A stretch of 64,000 nt of DNA from Alentia gelatinosa (GCA_950022655.1 OX465592.1:2968623-3032622), one strand, 5' to 3'; shown: positions 11,351-23,335, numbered from the stretch's first letter. Program-made: numbers and translations. The notes: generated by a model from the sequence alone, not told the origin.

Positions 11351-12227
11351 GTCAACTTTATGTGGCAGGTTTATCGCTTTATGTATGGACGACCTCATGG
11401 ACGGCTAAGACTGTTTTAGCGAAACAAATTAAACTAGAAATACTTAACTAAAAATTACTAAAAATAGTATGTACGATGCATAGAAAAGGGTCTTCATGTA
11501 CGATCCTAGACTATTCAATGGGTCTGTCAGGCATCTTGGGGAGTCCAAATGCTGCAAAGTCGTTATATCTATTAATAATGTCCATCATCAAAGACCTGAG
11601 CCAGTCGAGTGATACGTAATCACCAAACACGGTTTGTGACACACACTGACTAGATGGGGTGGACTTTTTACTTATTGATGTTTTGTTTTGCAGACCTCGC
11701 GGTCGAACTCGCCGTCTGAGAGTACGGTGTTGATGTCATGTGATGTCAGCTCGGGAACTCGGTCACTGGGTCTGGGTATTGGATCACAGGTCCATCCAAA
11801 CTCCGTAAGTCGGCCCACACACCTCATGATCGTCTGACACTGCAATTTTTTATTTATTTCTTAATTTTTTTCATCAGTTTCTTTATTGGACATTTCGTGA
11901 ATACATACGCCCTCCAGAGGTTACTAAACTCCCTATTATCGCCCAGGGTAAATACAAGTTCCCCTCGCGAGGAGCTGGGCACACCACGATCACATGAACC
12001 TCAGTTTTCCCATTTATATTTGGATAACCTTAATATAATTTCGGCTTTACATGTAGAAACAGCTGAAATCTCCATTTCTGACATCGGATTTCCCATTTGA
12101 AAATTTATAAAAACCGTTAATTGCAATAATTTCGGGTTACGGTTCAAGGTTCTATCACCATACAACGTCGGTAACAAGCACACACCGGGACCTGTAAACA
12201 TACTGTATTCTGGGATACCTTAATAGG

Positions 12228-12388
12228 GCCTATACACAATATTGACTGGTTTCAGATAGAAGCGGCCGTATGCTCCCAGGAGTTGATGAGTAGGAATACC
12301 CGAGCGTATGCGAGGATATTGCGCAGAGTCAACTCCAAGGAGCATACAACCGCTTTTATCTGAAACCAGTCTATATTGTATTTATAAT
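12228..12388. mobile_element. Foldback MITE, stem type CTGGTTTCAGATAGAAGCGG
   Basis: Arms GACTGGTTTCAGATAGAAGC and GCTTTTATCTGAAACCAGTC pair. The core has GGAGTTGATGAGTAGGAATA. Outer ends CACAATATT/ATATTGTATTTAT. Confidence 0.8.
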
Positions 12389-12614
12389 CCACCTTTTCTG
12401 GACAAGTGACATGTCGATATCAGTTCATTTTGGTTATGAACTATTTTTCCGTACGCACTATTTGTCCGTATGCGCCACCTGGAGCATACAACATATCCGT
12501 ATGCGCCGGTTATGTCCATACAAACTCCCTATGTGTTTTCTAAGGACACTTTGTATTAGGTGGATGATAAAATTGTCTCTCTGGTTTCTTTCTTGTATGA
12601 TACATAAGCCAATA

Positions 12615-12785
12615 AATACACAATATTACCATGCCTTCGATATGAGTGGCCGTATTCTCCGCGTAGTTGACGCGTAGTAAAACTCTGAGCAAAAGTGAGG
12701 AGTATTACGTAGTGTCAAGTACGCGGAGAATACGGCCACTCAGATCGAAATCATGGTAATATTGTATTTATTACTCACCTTTCGA
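12615..12785. mobile_element. Foldback MITE, stem type TTCGATATGAGTGGCCGTAT
   Basis: Arms CGATATGAGTGGCCGTATTC and GAATACGGCCACTCAGATCG pair. The core has GTAGTTGACGCGTAGTAAAA. Outer ends ACAATATTACCATG/CATGGTAATATTGT. Confidence 0.8.
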
Positions 12786-13149
12786 GTAATTATCAGGAAA
12801 AAATCGAGTATATTATTAGAAATTCGACCCGAGCATCATGCTTTGTTTATATGAATTAGTTCCTATAACACCCGTCAGGTGGCCCAAAAAGCCTTATTCT
12901 CCTAGGAGATTCCGGAGGTCCGTATTCTACTAAGTAGCGACCTGCAAGCTCCATAAACCTAGCATGGAGACTCCGTACTCGGTGGGTAATAAAGAGGCAT
13001 ATACCCCAATTGCATTTAATTCAATTATATATACAGTAGAACCCCGTGTAAGAGGACACCCTGGGTTCTTGGCGACCGTATGCCACGACTGGAGTCCTGA
13101 GCCAAAACTTCAGGAGTGGCATGCGGTGGCCAAGATTAAAACGAATCAG

Positions 13150-13312
13150 ATTTTTATTTTATCCTACCCCGTCTCCTCGATTTTGGAATGTTATGTGATA
13201 ACAATTCTGTATGCCACTAGTGGCATATAAAACTCCGTATGCCAGTCAGCGTGGCATACGGAAACTCAATGTTAAGCCTATGGCATTTTATATCAGAGGT
13301 AGGATAATAATC
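13150..13312. mobile_element. MITE with TTATCCTACCCC ends
   Basis: TTTTATCCTACCCCGTCTCC and TCAGAGGTAGGATAAT, interior CAATGTTAAGCCTATGGCAT. It interrupts another element containing GGAGTGGCATGCGG-type sequence. Confidence 0.7.
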
Positions 13313-14617
13313 GCTACGTAATTCATGCGGCTTCTCCTTGTGAATTATTATTAGGTCTATATACCTATGGCCGTATGACCTACACATACTGCCCGCTGCT
13401 ACCCATGACGTATGAATAGTCGTACGTCACAGTGTGACGTACGGGGTATGTGATCACGTGACTAGCTAGAATTTTTCCATTTTTAGGTATATGATAATAC
13501 GAAAACGGGCTGACCGTCTTAGTACGTCAAAATACGGCATCGGGATGTATCTGATCAATAATTTTACCGCGTATTTTTGACGTACGAAGACAGTAAGCCA
13601 GTTTCCGTATACTACGCCATTCAGACTGGATGGGATATGAGCTCTGACCGTAAACCTTTCTAGGCTTCCTCTACAACATTTGCGAGCTATATGCCCATGG
13701 AAGGCCATGACGTTATCATTTATTCCAATAATCGACATATTTGACAACGACCAACTCAAATTTAAAAAAACCTCCTATCATATCAATCTGACGTCTACAC
13801 AAGAAATATTTGAAACCAAGATATGTTTTGTTTTGCAACAATCAAAGGGAACATATTTATTGATGAACTAAGAAATAAAAGATGTCCTAGGTAAGCTTCT
13901 CTCACACCGGGTATATGCTTGGAGACTGTACGGAAATCTGATGTTATACGCCTTTCCTTGGAGAGTGATATTTTTTTACAGCGACGATATATAGTGGACT
14001 TTTAGAGGGAACTCCAAAGCAATACATACGATGGTGTGCCTTAAGAATAATGTTTATCAACAGCATAATTAAAATCTAAAGGGTTGAGTATCATGCGTTC
14101 TTCAAAATGATACGAAATCTAATTGATTGTGATAAAATCTATACAGCAATATGGCAAGATAATCGAAATGTAGTTATATAATGACGTATTATCGTTAAGA
14201 GTAATAAGAATGGGTAAGACATTATATAATGTATGTTTAATACGAGATTTTTTAGACAGAGTTAAAATGAGATTGAGGTTGAGGGTGGGTGGGTATAATG
14301 TTGGCTGGGTTCCGCCTGTTTACGCCGCTGGCTACTTAACATCTCCGCCGAGCCCCCTAGCGGATACCCCGGGAACCAGCGTAGGTATAATGGGCACACA
14401 AATCAGGTCATGTGACCTTGGTTGGTTGGTAACCAGTTGGTGAGAAAATATGGAATGGGAAAAGGCGAATCTTAAAAAATGGAAATAAATTGCAAATGGA
14501 ATGGAAATTTTGAAATAGCAATAAGAATGTGAAGTACACTCCAGCGGCAAAATTAATATTGATTTACAATTCCCCACAATTGAGGGTTGACATCACTATG
14601 GAGATTTATATGATAAA

Positions 14618-14783
14618 TAAATACACAATAATGACTGGTTTTGTGTACGAGTGGCCGTAATCTCCCAGTAGTTGACGCGTAGTAATATCCGAGCAATTAG
14701 CGAGGATATTACGTTGTCAACTACGAGGAGATTACGGTCACTCGTATACAAAACCAGTCATTATTGTATTTATTACCCACCTA
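14618..14783. mobile_element. Foldback MITE, stem type GACTGGTTTTGTGTACGAGT
   Basis: Long arms meet around GTAGTTGACGCGTAGTAATA. Ends AATAATGACTGG/CCAGTCATTATT and then TTATTACCCACCT, the start of the 58-bp module. Confidence 0.8.
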
Positions 14784-15044
14784 CAAGATTGATACAATTA
14801 AAGGTATCAAATGACTCAATCATATGAGCGAGTGTGCTACAAATATGATAAAAAAAGAAAGAAAGAAAGATACCTGTTCTATACAATTAGTAGAAACCAA
14901 ACGAGAGTTAGACTTGTCAATGTTTATGCCACGACGGGAAGGTTGTGTATTACTACGCGAAGCGTTAGCTGAGCGTAGTGAGGAACAGACCTGACCAGAG
15001 TGGCATAGACACCGACATGGCTAACTCGAGTTTAGTTTCGTATC

Positions 15045-15297
15045 TATTCTACCCCGTCTCCACGATTTTATGATATTAGGAAAGTCTGACTTAATTCCGG
15101 CCATGTTTGTCAGCTGTCAGAATTTCTGCTCAGCAGCCGGAACTATTTACACAGGTGAATAATTCCTGATCGCTGATTGGGCAATTTGTTAATTTCTCTA
15201 GGTACATAAATTTTACTTTATGTCATGGCACACCACATAAAATGTGCCTATGTTAAATCAATGACAGTTTTTTATTAGGGGTAGGATAATCATAAAT
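15045..15297. mobile_element. MITE with TCTACCCC ends
   Basis: ATTCTACCCCGTCTCCACGA at the left, TTAGGGGTAGGATAATC at the right. Confidence 0.65.
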
Positions 15298-15685
15298 AAC
15301 CAGCTATGGGATATAGAAGGATATTTATCTGCTACTTGTTCTACGACTGGTAGCTGCTGTACAGATATCCCATGTAGACTCAGTTCCTCTAGACTTGCTC
15401 AAGTCTTTGATTATGAATGTAAATTGAATGAATAAAATAAATTACAATGTGTAAGGTGTCAGCCAGGCCAAGGGGAGAGTAGGTGGAGGGGTAAGGATGG
15501 GGTGCGGTGGTGGTAGGCAGCCGTAGGAGAGGTGGGTAGGACACAGGGACTGAGGCCAGTCTACAGTTCCTCCAGTGCCTGGTCGGAAGCTGCCACACAG
15601 ATATACATGTGGACCGCGCCGACTGTAGACCTCCAGCCCCTGGAGTGACACGTTGACCCTGCCCGGAGTAGGACACCTCCTCAGC

Positions 15686-15755
15686 ATGCCGCTCCGGTCT
15701 CCTCCTGTGTACCTTCTCCTGGTCCTCGCTTCCCTCTGCTGGAGGACCCTCCAGG
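15686..15755 (+). CDS. Signal-peptide exon of single-CTLD receptor
   Basis: ATG at 15686 in context TCAGCATGC, 23 codons plus one base. It has a hydrophobic core YLLLVLASLC after an Arg-containing start, and the donor is CAGG|GTAAGG (phase 1). It opens the frame continued by the CTLD exon at 17402. The preceding 250 bp are GC-rich relative to the AT-rich surroundings and probably hold the 5' UTR and promoter. Confidence 0.8.
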
Positions 15756-18700
15756 GTAAGGCCGAGACAGCCGGGAGGTGCTCCCAGGGGACCTCCCTCC
15801 TGTGTATTAAGGAGTCTCCATACTAAGCCTATAGAGTCTACAGATCGCTATTATTACCCACCTAATACAGAGTCTCCATACTAAGACTATGGAGCCTACA
15901 GATCACTATTATTACCCACCTAATACAGAGTCTCCATACTAAACCTATGGAGCCTACAGATCGTTATTATTACCCACCTAATACAGAGTCTCCATACTAA
16001 GACTATGGAGCCTACAGATCGCTATTATTACCCACCTAATACGGGTCTCCATGCTAAGCCTGTGGAGCCTACAGATCGCTATTATTACCCACCTAATACG
16101 GAGTCTCCATGCTAAACCTATGGAGCCTACAGATGGCTATTATTACCCACCTAATACAGAGTGTCCATACTAAGCCTATGGAGCCTACAGATCGTTATTA
16201 TTACCCACCTAATACGGAGTCTCCATACTAAGCCTATGGAGCCTACAGATCGCTATTATTACCCACCTAATACGGAGTCTCCATACTAAACCTATGGAGC
16301 CTACAGATGGCTATTATTACCCACCTAATACGGAGTCTCCATACTAAGCCTATGGAGCCTACAGATCACTATTATTACCCACCTAATACGGAGTCTCCAT
16401 ACTAAGCCTATGGAGCCTACAGGTCGCTATTATTACCCACCTAATACAGAGTCTCCATGCTAAGCCTATGGAGCCTACAGATCGCTATTATTACCCACCT
16501 AATACAGAGTCTCCATGCTAAGCCTATGGAGCCTACAGATCGCTATTATTACCCACCCAATACAGAGTCTCTATACTAAACCTATGGAGACTACAGATCA
16601 CTATTATTACCCACCTAATACAGAGTCTCCATGCTAAGCCTATAGAGTCTACAGGTCGCTATTATTACCCACCTAATACAGAGTCTCCATACTAAGTCTA
16701 TGAGGCCTACAGATCACTATTATTACCCACCTAATACAGAGTCTCCCTACTAGACCTATGGAGTCTACAGATCGCTATTATTATCCACCTAATACGGAGT
16801 CTCCATACTAAACCTATGGAGCCTACAGATCGCTATTATTACCCACCTAATACGGAGTCTCCATGCTAAGCCTATGGTGCCTACAGATCGCTATTATTAC
16901 CCACCTAATACAGAGTCTCCATACTCCAACCTATGCAAAGCCGTATTCTCCTAGGAGACCTGACAGGCATTATGAGTTCTCTTATATAAATCTTTTAAAT
17001 AATTAGAAATTCGATGCAAGCACTGTGCAATGTTTATATAAAATAATTCCTATAATGTGGTTTGAATCCGTATACCACAGTTATGGTATCTGACAGGTTT
17101 TATATAATTGGTCGTGGTTTACTGAGTCCCCATACATTTTCAATGGGGACTTTGTATACGATGGATAATTCCAGCATGGAGTTGTCCCATTACCTTAAGT
17201 CCATATAAGGAATAGAGTAGACCGAGTAGCCAATGACTGCATTCGCAGCAAACCCCGACCTTGACCCTGACCTCCTTACATGATATTTTCTAGGCCTTGG
17301 GAGGGCTATACAGTCGAGAGGTGACCTCGAATCTTAGGGGCCACAACCACCCTCATAAATTAGGATCATTAGTATGACATGAGAACCCTGCTCTGTTTCA
17401 GTTGGACAGACGCCCTGTGAGCACGATGCTGCCCTCTGTCGGGTGGTGTCGGAGTTCTGTGTGTGCATTCCGGACCCGACCAGTTACAGCGGTAATATCT
17501 TCACAGTGGAGAAGTGGTGCGCCGTGCTTTCTGTGGGCGATCTAGCTTCCATACACAGCGAGCAGGAAAACAACATCTTCCGAGACATGATGGACTCACA
17601 GAATGTCACCAAAGGAGTATGGATCGGCTTATCTAAGAATGGTATGTTGAATATTTATCGACTTTTTTATCGGGAGTTCTGTCATGTTTGTGTCCTTCAT
17701 TGAGTATCTAAGAGGAAACCAACAAGTTTGGGTTAAAGTTGTCGTTCTCCACGAGTTTGATGCGGGGTGATATGAACGAGGTGACAGCCGAGTGAATATC
17801 ACATAGCATTCAAAAGAGTTGGAGAATGACTTCTTTGACCAAAACGAGTTCCTTTCTGTATTTATCTCACCCCTGTACACACTAAAGGAATGGACAACAT
17901 ACAGGATATAAACCATGGAGAACGGACTGCAATACCTGTAGGGGCATGGAGAATGAGTTCCCAATGATAAGCCTATGGGACAAAAATACCATTGGTGAGA
18001 TAACTGTATGTCTCTCACCCAGGTATTTTTGTTTCTACACCGTTTTTGTAGGCAAATGGAAACGGGCCTCTGGTCTTTAGCCTGTGTATTTAATATCTTA
18101 CGTCTGGCATTTTTGTCCTCTAGGCTTAATAATGGGAATTCAATCTCCATGCCCCTATGGCCCGTTTCCATTGGCCGATATCCCATCACCGATCTAAAGT
18201 CAGGAACCACCGACGGACTTTTAGCACTGCTGACCAAAATCGGTCAATGGAAACGACCCAGTTTGTTGAATGACCCGTGACTTTTTCTGGTTAGATTATG
18301 CAATGTGGCACCACCTACCCCTCCAGCATGGAGTTGTCCCATTACACTAAGTCCATATAAGGAATAGAGTAGACCGAGTAGCCAATGACTGCATTCGCAG
18401 CAAACCCCGACCTTGACCCTGACTCCTTACATGATATTTATAGCGCCTTGGGACAGTTCTACGGTCGAGAGTTGACCTCGAATCTTAGGGGCCACAACCA
18501 CCCTCACTGAGTGAAAGCTTGTCACTGAGTGAAATCTACTACCCTCACTGATTTTTCTATACCGATGCACAGTCGGTGGCATCACGGACAGCCTTTCTGA
18601 GTAACTCAAAGAATCTACACAGGACACAGGCCTTACAATGGAAACGGTGTAGATTTTTTGTGTTCTCCTAATAGCCTATTTCCATTGACCATCACCGATA

Positions 18701-21700
18701 TACAGTCAGGAACCACTGGTAGACCTTTACCACTGCTGGTGCAAGATGTAAATAGGCTATTAAGAGACCACAAAAATTTTCATTGGAAACAGGCTTTTAC
18801 AGGTGTTATTCAGGTAAAGGCCTTTTTCCATTGGCTGACAAACACGGTGTAGATTTTCTGTGTTCTCCTAATAGCCTATTTCCATTTGGCGTCAGCAATG
18901 CCAAGGTCCGTCGGTGGTTCCTGACTGTATATCAGTTATAGCCAATGTAAATAGGCTATTAGGATAACACAAAAAATCTACACCATGTTTGTCAGCCAAT
19001 GGAAACAGGCCTTAATGATTGTTTTATTGCACACACAGGTGGCTCCTATTACTGGGGTGACGGGACTCCGCTGACCTACCAGAACTTTGCCAATAACTCC
19101 CGAGGGGGGAAAAATAAAGACTGCTACATGATGTCTGCAGAGGATGGCGCATGGCGGCCTAAAAACTGCTACAATGGTGAATTTGCAGTAGCGTGCATGA
19201 CATTTTATAGTAAGTACAAGTCTTTGAATTCTATCGTAATGTGTAATTGTATGAAATATGGGAACTAAAGCATGATGATGGTGGATTAATATGGCAGCAT
19301 TTATTCCTATGTCTTCATGGTACCAAGGCTATGGACAGAGAGATAGAAGTATGTCACAATCTCCTGTTCCTAGAAATACCACATAGAGGTCATACATGAG
19401 TAGTTGTTGGAGTTGCTCACAGATGGCAGCAGCTTACAGTAGGTGTGTCACGTTAACAGTGACACATATAGGGACTAAGCATTAGACATTAGATGCAATG
19501 GTATACAAGGATACTACATCTATCTTAAGGGACCATCCATAAAGTACATACGCACTGAGGGGGGTGGAGGGTTAAAACTTTTGGAAATTTTGCATATGCT
19601 TCCTCTTCGTTCTATTGCGTACAAGATCGGGAGGGGGCGGGGGTAAAAAATTTCAGAAATCTGCGTACATACTTTATGGATTGTCCCTAAGAAAAAATAT
19701 GTATAAAGATATTTGGTCATTACACATTCTTAGCCATTACGAGAAGTTTTTAAAACATCTTCGAAGTCACAACAGTGGCGGTTGCCATTTCAAAATTTGC
19801 TGCTGATACCAGAACTCCGACATCTCAGCCAATCAGATTGCGTTAGTTGGTCAAAGCATTTATAAATGCATCCCTTTTCAAAACATCTCTTCTTTAAAGG
19901 CATATCGGACAATTCATGGTGGCGCCACCTGGTGATATTTAGATATTGTCAATTATCAGACAAAACTAATTTCGTTGAAATGTCTCATAATATTTACCTT
20001 ATGTAATAGTTGCAGGCTCTTATATTAACGAAACAGAAGAGTGAAAATTCGATGGTTTTCAGATGGGATTTATATTATATTGTATATGGATACTATTTTA
20101 TTTTCAGGCTCAACCATGAAGCCAACGACAACGCAAGGTAAATCTGAGTAATAGAAATAACGGCACAATATTTTGATGCTATTTGTCATGGTAATGTGAT
20201 GTAGCAGTGGTGTAAATATATAGAACTGGATGGAGATTCGTATAGATAAACAATACTCCATGAGGTTGGGTGTGCCACAATCGTCATCAAGGCGAAGTCG
20301 AGTGTCGAGTGGAGTATGATTCGAGTGTGGTTCTGGATTTATCTCACCCCTTTCTATGACATTAGATTAGCATTACTATATCAATAGGGGATTATGTCGC
20401 AAATGTTAGCTCATTTTTCAATGTGAAGGATGAGATAAATTCAGAAACCCATTGAAGTTAAGAGTTCGATCCCATCTCCTTTGAATCGCTACGTGTCATG
20501 TGGGTTTGCTTGTGAATTACTACATGATTCGAACTCGTTGTGACACAAGCTCTGACCATAAACTTTCATAGGTTTCCTCTATAATATCGCTGGAGGCCAA
20601 GAAATATCTACGGATCGAGACGCATCTACGTCTTACAAATCTAGGTATATCCTAGATCTAGAAAATTGCACAAAAGAAATGCCATTCACAGGGTTTGATG
20701 CTTTAAAATTGAGGATTCATAATGTAACATTGATGTAATAACCAAATATGAACAAGTGTATCGACAAGTACAACTCGACTGCTGCCAGATTCGGTTTGAT
20801 ATTTGATTTTTATTAGAACAGTTTGGGAACAACGGGTTTTTTTCTAAATATGAAACTCCTGGAATCTATGACACCTAGGGAGCTAGACGCATCTACATAA
20901 AAAGCCTCCCCACCATACCTCATGCCATCTCCACATCTATGTATTGCAGCCAGACTGTTATTATATTTTATTTAGATACAGGTAGATGTTAGGGAATAAT
21001 ATGTTATGTTTTATTGCTCAGTTCAGTTTATTCATATAAAGGTATGGAACCTATTTTAGGGATCTAGACGCATCTACAAAAAACTTCCCATTCCCATTCA
21101 GATCCACAGGATATTTAAAACCCAGCCTACATGTACCCAAATGATCTCAAACGAGACTTTACCCAATAGGAACACATACACTAAACATTATTTATACTAC
21201 TACCCTATCTTTTTGTATGCAACCACCTGAAAGGTCGACCTTTAGGTTTCTTTTAATATCCATTTTGCTTCTTTATCTATTTTTCAGTTACAACGACGAC
21301 TCCCACTCCTTCAAAACATCTGAGTAAGTAAGCTACTCCTTCTATATCTGAGAAGTTGTAACTGCAACATTTAGGGGAACAAATATTCAAAAATGAGTGA
21401 ATAATATCAAATTATGCAAGCAAAAATGATACATCATAGAATATCTATATGATTGACACATATTAATTGTGAGACTGATGTGAGACTTTTGTGAGACTTT
21501 TGTTGAGACTGTTGTGGAATTGTTGTGAGACTGTTGTAAGACTGTTGTAGACTGTTGCGAGACTGTTGAGAGATTGATGTATGACAGTAGTGAAACTGTT
21601 GTGATACTGTTGTAAGATTGTTGTACAAAGGTTGTACAACTGTTCTGAGACTGTTGTGAGGTTGTTGTGAGAATGTTCTGAGACTGTTGTGAGAATGTTC

Positions 21701-22022
21701 TGAGACTGTTCTGAGACTGTTCTGAGATTGTTGTGAATCCATTGTGAGACTGTTATAAGTCCATTATGAGTCTGTTGTGAGACTAGATGTTCATAGGTAC
21801 CTTTATTTGTTCACTGGTTCACTTGAGCCATGACGTTTGACCTGTACTCTCTCTTTTCCAGGTGCCCTGTGCATAGCGCTGATCGTCGTGGTGTCGGTGG
21901 TTTGTGTATTACTGGTAATCGGGGTCGGTCTGGTGATCGCTGCAGTAAAACGGCGGAGAAGAGCGAATGAGATGGAGGATTATTCCAGCCTGCCAGAAAA
22001 CATGGAGAATTCAAATCACTGA
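15686..22022 (+). CDS. Single-CTLD type I transmembrane receptor, 235 aa, six exons
   Basis: Gene-level entry. Exons 15686-15755, 17402-17641, 19039-19209, 20108-20137, 21288-21323 and 21862-22022 join with every intron in phase 1, giving 708 bp and 235 codons plus TGA. Residues 1-23 are a signal peptide, about 24-160 an extracellular CTLD with an extra N-terminal cysteine cluster, 161-182 a Thr/Pro/Ser stalk, 184-211 a hydrophobic membrane helix, 212-216 a basic stop-transfer (KRRRR) and 217-235 a short cytoplasmic tail with YSSL (Tyr-x-x-hydrophobic, a known endocytic signal class). The CTLD keeps HSEQEN, VWIGL and the last cysteines, but the sugar-binding EPN/QPD tripeptide and WND motif are absent, so classical calcium-dependent sugar binding is doubtful. 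Likely role: cell-surface recognition or endocytic receptor (inference). Introns hold a 58-bp satellite, duplicated blocks and MITEs. Confidence 0.85.
15812..16935 (+). repeat. 58-bp satellite array 1, about 19 units
   Basis: Unit: TTATTACCCACCTAATACAG then AGTCTCCATACTAAGCCTAT then GGAGCCTACAGATCGCTA. It lies in intron 1 of the single-CTLD receptor, 60 bp after the signal-peptide exon. CTCCATA/TATGGAG in each unit can pair. After the last unit comes the tail of a MITE (TATTCTCCTAGGAGA, CCTGACAGGCATTATGAG). Confidence 0.95.
17172..17356 (+). repeat. Direct repeat, left copy, before CTLD exon 17402
   Basis: About 180 bp from CCAGCATGGAGTTGTCCCAT to GGGGCCACAACCACCCTCA; the right copy is at 18322-18506. 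Near identical. Confidence 0.85.
17402..17641 (+). CDS. CTLD exon 1 of single-CTLD receptor
   Basis: 240 bp, phase 1-1, acceptor CTCTGTTTCAG, donor AATG|GTATGT. Residues 24-103. An N-terminal cysteine cluster (CEHDAALC, FCVC) precedes VEKWC, GDLASIHSEQENN and VWIGLSKN, the canonical alpha-helix/WIGL portion of a CTLD. One NVT N-glycosylation sequon lies before the WIGL motif. Confidence 0.88.
18322..18506 (+). repeat. Direct repeat, right copy, after CTLD exon 17402
   Basis: Second copy of 17172-17356. The pair brackets the exon at a distance of 1.15 kb. Confidence 0.85.
18625..19015. mobile_element. Cluster of TTTCCATTGGCC elements
   Basis: Several partial copies of an element with CCTATTTCCATTGGC ends and an interior of CAGTCAGGAACCACCGACGG and CTTTAGCACTGCTGACG. 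Other copies: 5640-5790, 18040-18260, 24255-24390, 26535-26670, 35800-35910, 62160-62320, 62515-62665, 62790-62900. ORFs repeatedly running through this sequence are not genes. Confidence 0.7.
19039..19209 (+). CDS. CTLD exon 2 of single-CTLD receptor
   Basis: 171 bp, phase 1-1, acceptor CACACACAG, donor TATA|GTAAGT. Residues 104-160: YYWGDGTPLTYQNF, then DCYMM, AWRPKNC and VACM. It supplies the WxDG turn and three closing cysteines. The loop where EPN or QPD would be reads NNSRGG, and WND is replaced by WRP. NNS is a possible glycosylation site. Confidence 0.88.
20108..20137 (+). CDS. Stalk mini-exon 1 (30 bp)
   Basis: Phase 1-1, acceptor TATTTTATTTTCAG, donor CAAG|GTAAAT. It encodes STMKPTTTQ, a Thr-rich stalk suited to O-glycosylation. 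It is too short to detect by ORF length; it is supported by the splice sites, the phase, and its position between CTLD and membrane helix. Confidence 0.75.
21288..21323 (+). CDS. Stalk mini-exon 2 (36 bp)
   Basis: Phase 1-1, acceptor TATTTTTCAG, donor CTGA|GTAAGT. It encodes TTTTPTPSKHL, continuing the Thr/Pro stalk. Same logic as the preceding mini-exon. Confidence 0.75.
   Translation, partial: LQRRLPLLQNI
21470..21785 (+). repeat. GAGACTGTTGT minisatellite
   Basis: Tandem 10-11 bp GAGACTGTTGT-type units in the last intron of the single-CTLD receptor, ending about 75 bp before the transmembrane exon. Confidence 0.9.
21862..22022 (+). CDS. Transmembrane and cytoplasmic tail exon
   Basis: Acceptor CTCTTTTCCAG, phase 1, ends at TGA 22020-22022. 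About 28 hydrophobic residues (ALCIALIVVV onward) are followed by KRRRR and a 19-residue acidic/polar tail containing DYSSL. A MITE carrying the 58-bp satellite module starts about 30 bp after the stop codon, so the 3' UTR is short or contains the MITE. I did not find a poly(A) signal I would commit to. Confidence 0.85.
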
Positions 22023-22065
22023 ACAGTCTAAAATAACGTACACAGACATGTTATAATATTACCAT

Positions 22066-22282
22066 TTATTGCCCACCTAATACGCAGTCTCCACGCTAAG
22101 CCTATGGAGCCTACAGATCGCTACTGAGTAGAATACGGACCTCCGGAATCTCCTAGGAGAATACGGATTTTTGGGCCACCTGACGGGCATTATAGGAACT
22201 AATTTATATTAACAATGCATGGCATTTGCGTCGAATTTACATCATTTACAAGATCTTTTTCCTAATAATTACTCGAAAGGTG
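22066..22282 (+). mobile_element. Single-copy parent MITE of the 58-bp satellite
   Basis: One 58-bp module (TTGCCCACCTAATACGCAG...) is followed by CTGAGTAGAATACGGACCTC, CTCCTAGGAGAATACGG, GGCCACCTGACGGGCATTAT and a tail ending ACTCGAAAGGTGAGTAATAA. Related copies lie at 10234-10330, 12780-12995 (reverse orientation) and 36735-36920. Outer ends share ACCCACC/GGTGGGTAATAA-type sequence. No transposase is visible. Confidence 0.6.
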
Positions 22283-22285
22283 AGT

Positions 22286-22445
22286 AATAAATACAACATT
22301 ACCAAGATTTCGATCTGAGTGGCCGTATTCTCCTTGTAGTTGACACTACGTAATACGTCTCGCTATCACTCAGAGTTTTACTACGCGTCAACTACGCGGA
22401 GAATACGACCACTCAGATCGAAATCGTGGTGATATTGTGTTTATA
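22286..22445. mobile_element. Foldback MITE, stem type TTTCGATCTGAGTGGCCGTA
   Basis: Arms CGATCTGAGTGGCCGTATTC and GAATACGACCACTCAGATCG pair, core GTAGTTGACACTACGTAATA. It follows the parent MITE of the satellite. Confidence 0.8.
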
Positions 22446-23335
22446 CCCATGGCCAAACAATATATAGTTACACATGCCGCTGCTGGGGTGTAATAACTAG
22501 TTTTCATACCTTGGCTGATGGTTTCATACTACCATATTGATATCAAACGGACCGAGGGGCCTGTTTAATAATCTAGGATCCTACATGACCCTTTTCTGTA
22601 CGCCAAGGAGACCCAGGGACGATGTGGGTCAGCTATATTCAACACTTATGGACGACTTTATGAACGACTAAGACTGTCTTAGCCAACAGACTTAATTATC
22701 ATTAAACGAGAACCCTTGTACAAGGTACAGAAAAGGTTCCTTATGCACGATCCTTAATTATTAAACAGGCCCCAGGTCCCTTCCAGTGTTGATGAGATTC
22801 ACTTGTATTTATACGCTATATGTACACTTTGATGCAGGTGTCACTTATTTGAAATCAGATTTTACTAATAAGGTCTGAGAAAACGCCGGTGATAAAGTAT
22901 TTTATTGAATATAACATGAATTGATGCATGTGAAGATACCTGTGGCACTTCCACCTGCCGATTAAGACCACCGATTATGTCATTTAACACCGCCGACCGA
23001 TTATGCGACACATTTAGTGCAATAATAAGCAGGTGGAAACTAGTCAAAGGTTTTCCTCTCCAATATTACACAATATAGTACCAATTACTGACTTTTGAGG
23101 CCACCAAAGAAATCAAAGCAGGTTTTTTGTTTTTTGTTGTTGTTTATTTTATCTAAATTCTGTACATACAGATCTTCCATTTGGAGTAATGTGCGGTTTG
23201 TAAACAACAAAGTTTGTTAGCCAAATCATAATTCGTATACATTCAGTGCAAGATTGGAGAAAAGGGTATGAAAAATTAATTTAGGGGAGAGGGAAAAAAT
23301 AGAGAAGAAAAAGGGGATGACAGATGACTGTATTT

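Noticed and set aside
15812..16935. CRISPR-like array of 58-bp units
   Set aside because: The whole unit is repeated with no unique spacers, and the sequence is eukaryotic with spliced genes.
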